Shown here: piece by piece, positions 7,001 through 8,350 of the stretch
How positions within the stretch are numbered: the first letter of the stretch is position 1
How the letters are laid out: every line of letters starts with the position of its first letter
From: JAQGMO01 sp050954505
GTDB taxonomy: Bacteria > Pseudomonadota > Gammaproteobacteria > Burkholderiales > Burkholderiaceae_D
Reading direction: 5' to 3'
Assembly (NCBI GenBank): GCA_050954505.1
Contig: JBPBPY010000411.1
Location: 1 to 8,350 of the forward strand
Length of the DNA: 8,350 bases
Made by a program: the position numbers and the translations under genes
The notes under the pieces: model-generated
The model's input: the letters and a program-made list of their open reading frames with translations, nothing else
What the model was told of the DNA's origin: nothing
The model's database searches: none

Positions 7001-8350
7001 ACGACCACGGTGGCCTTGAACGACCCATTGTGGTACGCCGCCAAGTATGGCAGCTTTGCCGACACGGCCAGCGGCCCGGCGACCATGCCTGCAAGTAATG
7101 CAGTGCCGGATAATTACTTCCTTGTCACCAATCCCCTGACGCTGGAAACCCAGCTGGCCAAGGCGTTTGCCCAGATCGCCAAGACCACCTCGGCATCGGC
7201 AGCCACCTCGACCAACAGCTTCTCCTATCAGACCAACTCGGCACTGTACCAGGCCCGTTTCCTCAGTGAAGGCTGGGCCGGTGAACTGCAGGCCTATCCA
7301 ATCGGCAGCGACGGCACGCTTGGCTTGCCAACCTGGCAGGCGCAAAAGCTGCTCGCATCGCGCAGCTCGGCTGACCGAACCATCCTTACCTATGATCCGG
7401 GCGCCAGCGCCGGTGCCCGTGGCATTCCGTTCAAATGGAGCAGCATGAAGACCGGTGGCGTCTTACAGACTTCACTGAACAAGAATTACCTTGGCACCGT
7501 CGACATCCAAGGTTCTGCCAGGGTGAGCTACCTGCGCGGCGACACCGTGGCAGGCATGCGCACACGGCCGGTGATCGACAACGCCGGCTTGACCAACAAA
7601 CTCGGCGACATCATTTCATCGCAGCCGCAATATGTCAGCTATCCAAGCGCCGGTCTGACCGATGCCACCTATGCCGCCTTCCGTGTCGATTACCTGAACC
7701 GCACACCGATGGTCTATGTCGGTGCCAATGACGGCATGATGCATGGATTTTCTGCCGTGGACGGCAGCGAGAAAATGGCCTATGTGCCCAGCCAGATGTA
7801 CCGCACGCGTGGCCAGCCGCTGCTGTCGAAACTGACCGATGTCAATTACGGCCTGGGCGACAATCCCCATCATTACTATGTCGATGGCACGCTGGCCGTC
7901 AACGACGTCTGCGCCAATCCCTGCGCCAGCAAGACCGACTGGAAAACCATCGCCGTCGGTGGTCTCAACGGCGGCGGCCAGGGAATCTATGCACTCAATG
8001 TCACCGATCCCTCCAAATTCACCGAAGGCAATGCCGCCAGCACGGTGCTGTGGGAATTCAATGACAGCGACGATATCGATACGTCCGCTCTGGCCGATCC
8101 GACGATGAACTACGCACTCGGCTACACCTTCAGCCAGCCGGCCATTGTCCAGGTCTGCAAGAACCGCGTGGCCTCCTCGACCACGGTGCCCAAGGCCTGT
8201 GCCGAAGGACGCTGGGTGGTCATCTTCGGCAATGGCTACAACAATACCGAGGGCGATGGCAGCGTCAGCCCGAGCGGTTTTGCCGTCCTGTATGTGCTCG
8301 ACGCCAATACCGGCGCCGTGCTCAAGAAGATCAACACACGCGCAGGCAGT
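4091..8350 (+). CDS. pilY1: PilY1/PilC-family type IV pilus tip adhesin (partial, 3' end outside window)
   Basis: Open for 1420 codons to the right edge without a stop. Residues 1-43 are a Sec signal peptide (hydrophobic 23-42, likely cut after GAAAA). About residues 59-247 and 437-1030 resemble a diverged vWA scaffold: PLVLLTMARDHKLYF stands where the DxSxS metal motif is expected, and later pieces include MYFGLLSGSY (482), PLGEMVYEGMRYFAG (593) and LLISDIYPSFDSN (665). A PA14-like segment lies at about 338-430. Acidic sites are DLDGDGTLD (81-89) and EDQEQGSDFDMD (865-876). The C-terminal PilC beta-propeller starts near 1055 (GWAGELQAY 1061, MVYVGANDGMMHGF 1207, YYVDGTLAVNDV, GRWVVIFGNGYNN). 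PilY1 sits at the pilus tip and controls retraction, adhesion and surface sensing. The propeller's calcium loop (D-x-D-x-D-G type) is expected just past the window end. Start ATG 4091 is 22 nt after pilX; GGAT is a weak ribosome site. Confidence 0.93.
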   Translation, partial: MLPTFLNQCKRLAGFGNHGKLKPVLAGLAAALTLGWATGAAAADTLSQAPLYISNSQAPLVLLTMARDHKLYFEAYNDYSDLDGDGTLDIGYKPAIDYYGYFDSHKCYEYSAALGRFVPDSVTLNKKCVSAWSGDFLNYVTTSRMDALRKVLYGGSRDGADTTALTVLERVFIPQDAHSWGKEYQSVARDGYAITDYTPFPMPEAGNYHIFANTSLSSDPDTPVMRVLNNTKFRVWEWLSIESPVAGFQCNASNSGRTNCAVPAANAQWELVPAGIINNVSQSTYNAKSYGYNSPIDILGMGLMEAVYAQPGNLCGTRSLTQINGTGNPFPIPPCDTSSDRYFDMITGTINVPVTGSYRFAVDGDDAVDLQIQVSGLWLPVASYYGSHGVSNGTTHNGYIALQAGVDYPFKFRHQDGDSADGYYLYWQRNSTGSQITDYQTRVEVCNKNVGLESNCQAYSSGGVTSYKPVGLLQKNGANNAMYFGLLSGSYTHNTEGGVLRKAISTINNEITPDGRFGRYAVAAIPGLLGTPILGTPAVTAETCSNGGPCVNGIISTVNKFKITGFTFYNNNYNCFISTRQMVDGECQMWGNPLGEMVYEGMRYFAGKTTPSAAFMYPYGATTASQADNQLGLPLVSTWSNPYSTTPDPTASTASFAACSKPYNLLISDIYPSFDSNSMPGIAPAFGSYSGTTDLTGFSAFSISQQLWNNEFGNITQNVFIGQVGSNDSGIPTAKAASTFGNIRGLSPGEPTRQGSYYSAAAAYYGRTTAMNPLSTQKVNTYSIALAAPLPKLEIPVSADGKTKVTIMPFAKSVNGNFFAPVFDFKPTNQIADFYVEMIRNVTGSPTDATINGGRPYYKFRINYEDQEQGSDFDMDSIALYEIKLNVDNTVSVVISSDYAAGAITQHMGFTISGTSNDGAYLLVRDTDTAEADDYSYVLDCGSSTNNPADCVHTGKLPLFKELKFTPVSGTTTVALNDPLWYAAKYGSFADTASGPATMPASNAVPDNYFLVTNPLTLETQLAKAFAQIAKTTSASAATSTNSFSYQTNSALYQARFLSEGWAGELQAYPIGSDGTLGLPTWQAQKLLASRSSADRTILTYDPGASAGARGIPFKWSSMKTGGVLQTSLNKNYLGTVDIQGSARVSYLRGDTVAGMRTRPVIDNAGLTNKLGDIISSQPQYVSYPSAGLTDATYAAFRVDYLNRTPMVYVGANDGMMHGFSAVDGSEKMAYVPSQMYRTRGQPLLSKLTDVNYGLGDNPHHYYVDGTLAVNDVCANPCASKTDWKTIAVGGLNGGGQGIYALNVTDPSKFTEGNAASTVLWEFNDSDDIDTSALADPTMNYALGYTFSQPAIVQVCKNRVASSTTVPKACAEGRWVVIFGNGYNNTEGDGSVSPSGFAVLYVLDANTGAVLKKINTRAGS
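5102..5377 (+). other. PA14-like beta-sandwich domain encoded within pilY1
   Basis: Residues about 338-430 of PilY1 read like a PA14 domain. The opening RYFDMITGTINVPVTGSYRF is followed by AVDGDDAVDLQI, with adjacent Asp365-Asp366 as in the calcium-binding DD pair of PA14 lectins. Then come GLWLPVASYYGSHG, an ALQAGVDYPFKFRHQDGD segment and a closing YYLYWQR. This order (turn-rich strand, D-x-DD, loop with G-x-H, L-x-AG-x-x-Y, final W) is the usual PA14 layout. PA14 domains often bind glycans. The domain boundary and ligand are inferred. Confidence 0.65.

Noticed and set aside
6158..7345. Long minus-strand open frame (395 codons) antisense to pilY1
   Set aside because: It lies opposite clearly coding PilY1 sequence and its product is a low-complexity Arg/Gly/Val-rich string with no recognisable domain. 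Long antisense frames are common opposite GC-rich genes.
1..8350. CRISPR arrays, insertion sequences, tRNA or rRNA genes, or a novel defence system
   Set aside because: No regularly spaced repeats, terminal inverted repeats, transposase motifs or structured RNA signatures were seen; the whole window is accounted for by a partial gene, a TonB-like gene and a known pilus operon.

Overview
The window is GC-rich, densely coded on the + strand, and looks like a betaproteobacterial chromosome. Gene order, the styles of FimT/PilV/PilW/PilX and the PilY1 subtype suggest Burkholderiales, perhaps Oxalobacteraceae; this placement is inference from protein style, not a database match.

Layout: (1) bases 2-100 carry the last 32 codons of an unidentified gene. 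(2) Bases 103-1161 encode a TonB-like protein: one N-terminal membrane helix, a long Ala/Pro/Ser linker and a C-terminal TonB-type domain. (3) Bases 1162-1323 are an AT-rich gap with a possible -10 element and an 8-bp inverted repeat, the most likely control region for what follows. (4) Bases 1324-4068 encode four minor pilins in the order fimT-pilV-pilW-pilX, with ATGA stop/start overlaps at the first two junctions and an 8-nt gap at the third. (5) From 4091 to the right edge runs pilY1, open for 1420 codons and cut off by the window end.

Together fimT-pilV-pilW-pilX-pilY1 form a classical type IVa pilus priming and tip operon. By family knowledge, the minor pilins are cleaved by PilD, form an initiating complex in the inner membrane, and carry PilY1 to the pilus tip, where it modulates retraction, adhesion and surface sensing. 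A major-pilin-like pilE often follows such operons but would lie outside the window.

The system itself is known. The most interesting part is the PilY1 architecture. Its N-terminal half resembles a von Willebrand A (vWA) scaffold without the usual DxSxS metal site, and appears to be interrupted by a PA14-like beta-sandwich with an Asp-Asp motif that could bind calcium and sugar. Other points are a perfect 28-bp palindrome inside the tonB-like gene, an operator-like dyad before fimT, and DxDxDG acidic loops in three of the pilus proteins. I saw no RNA genes, mobile elements or CRISPR arrays.
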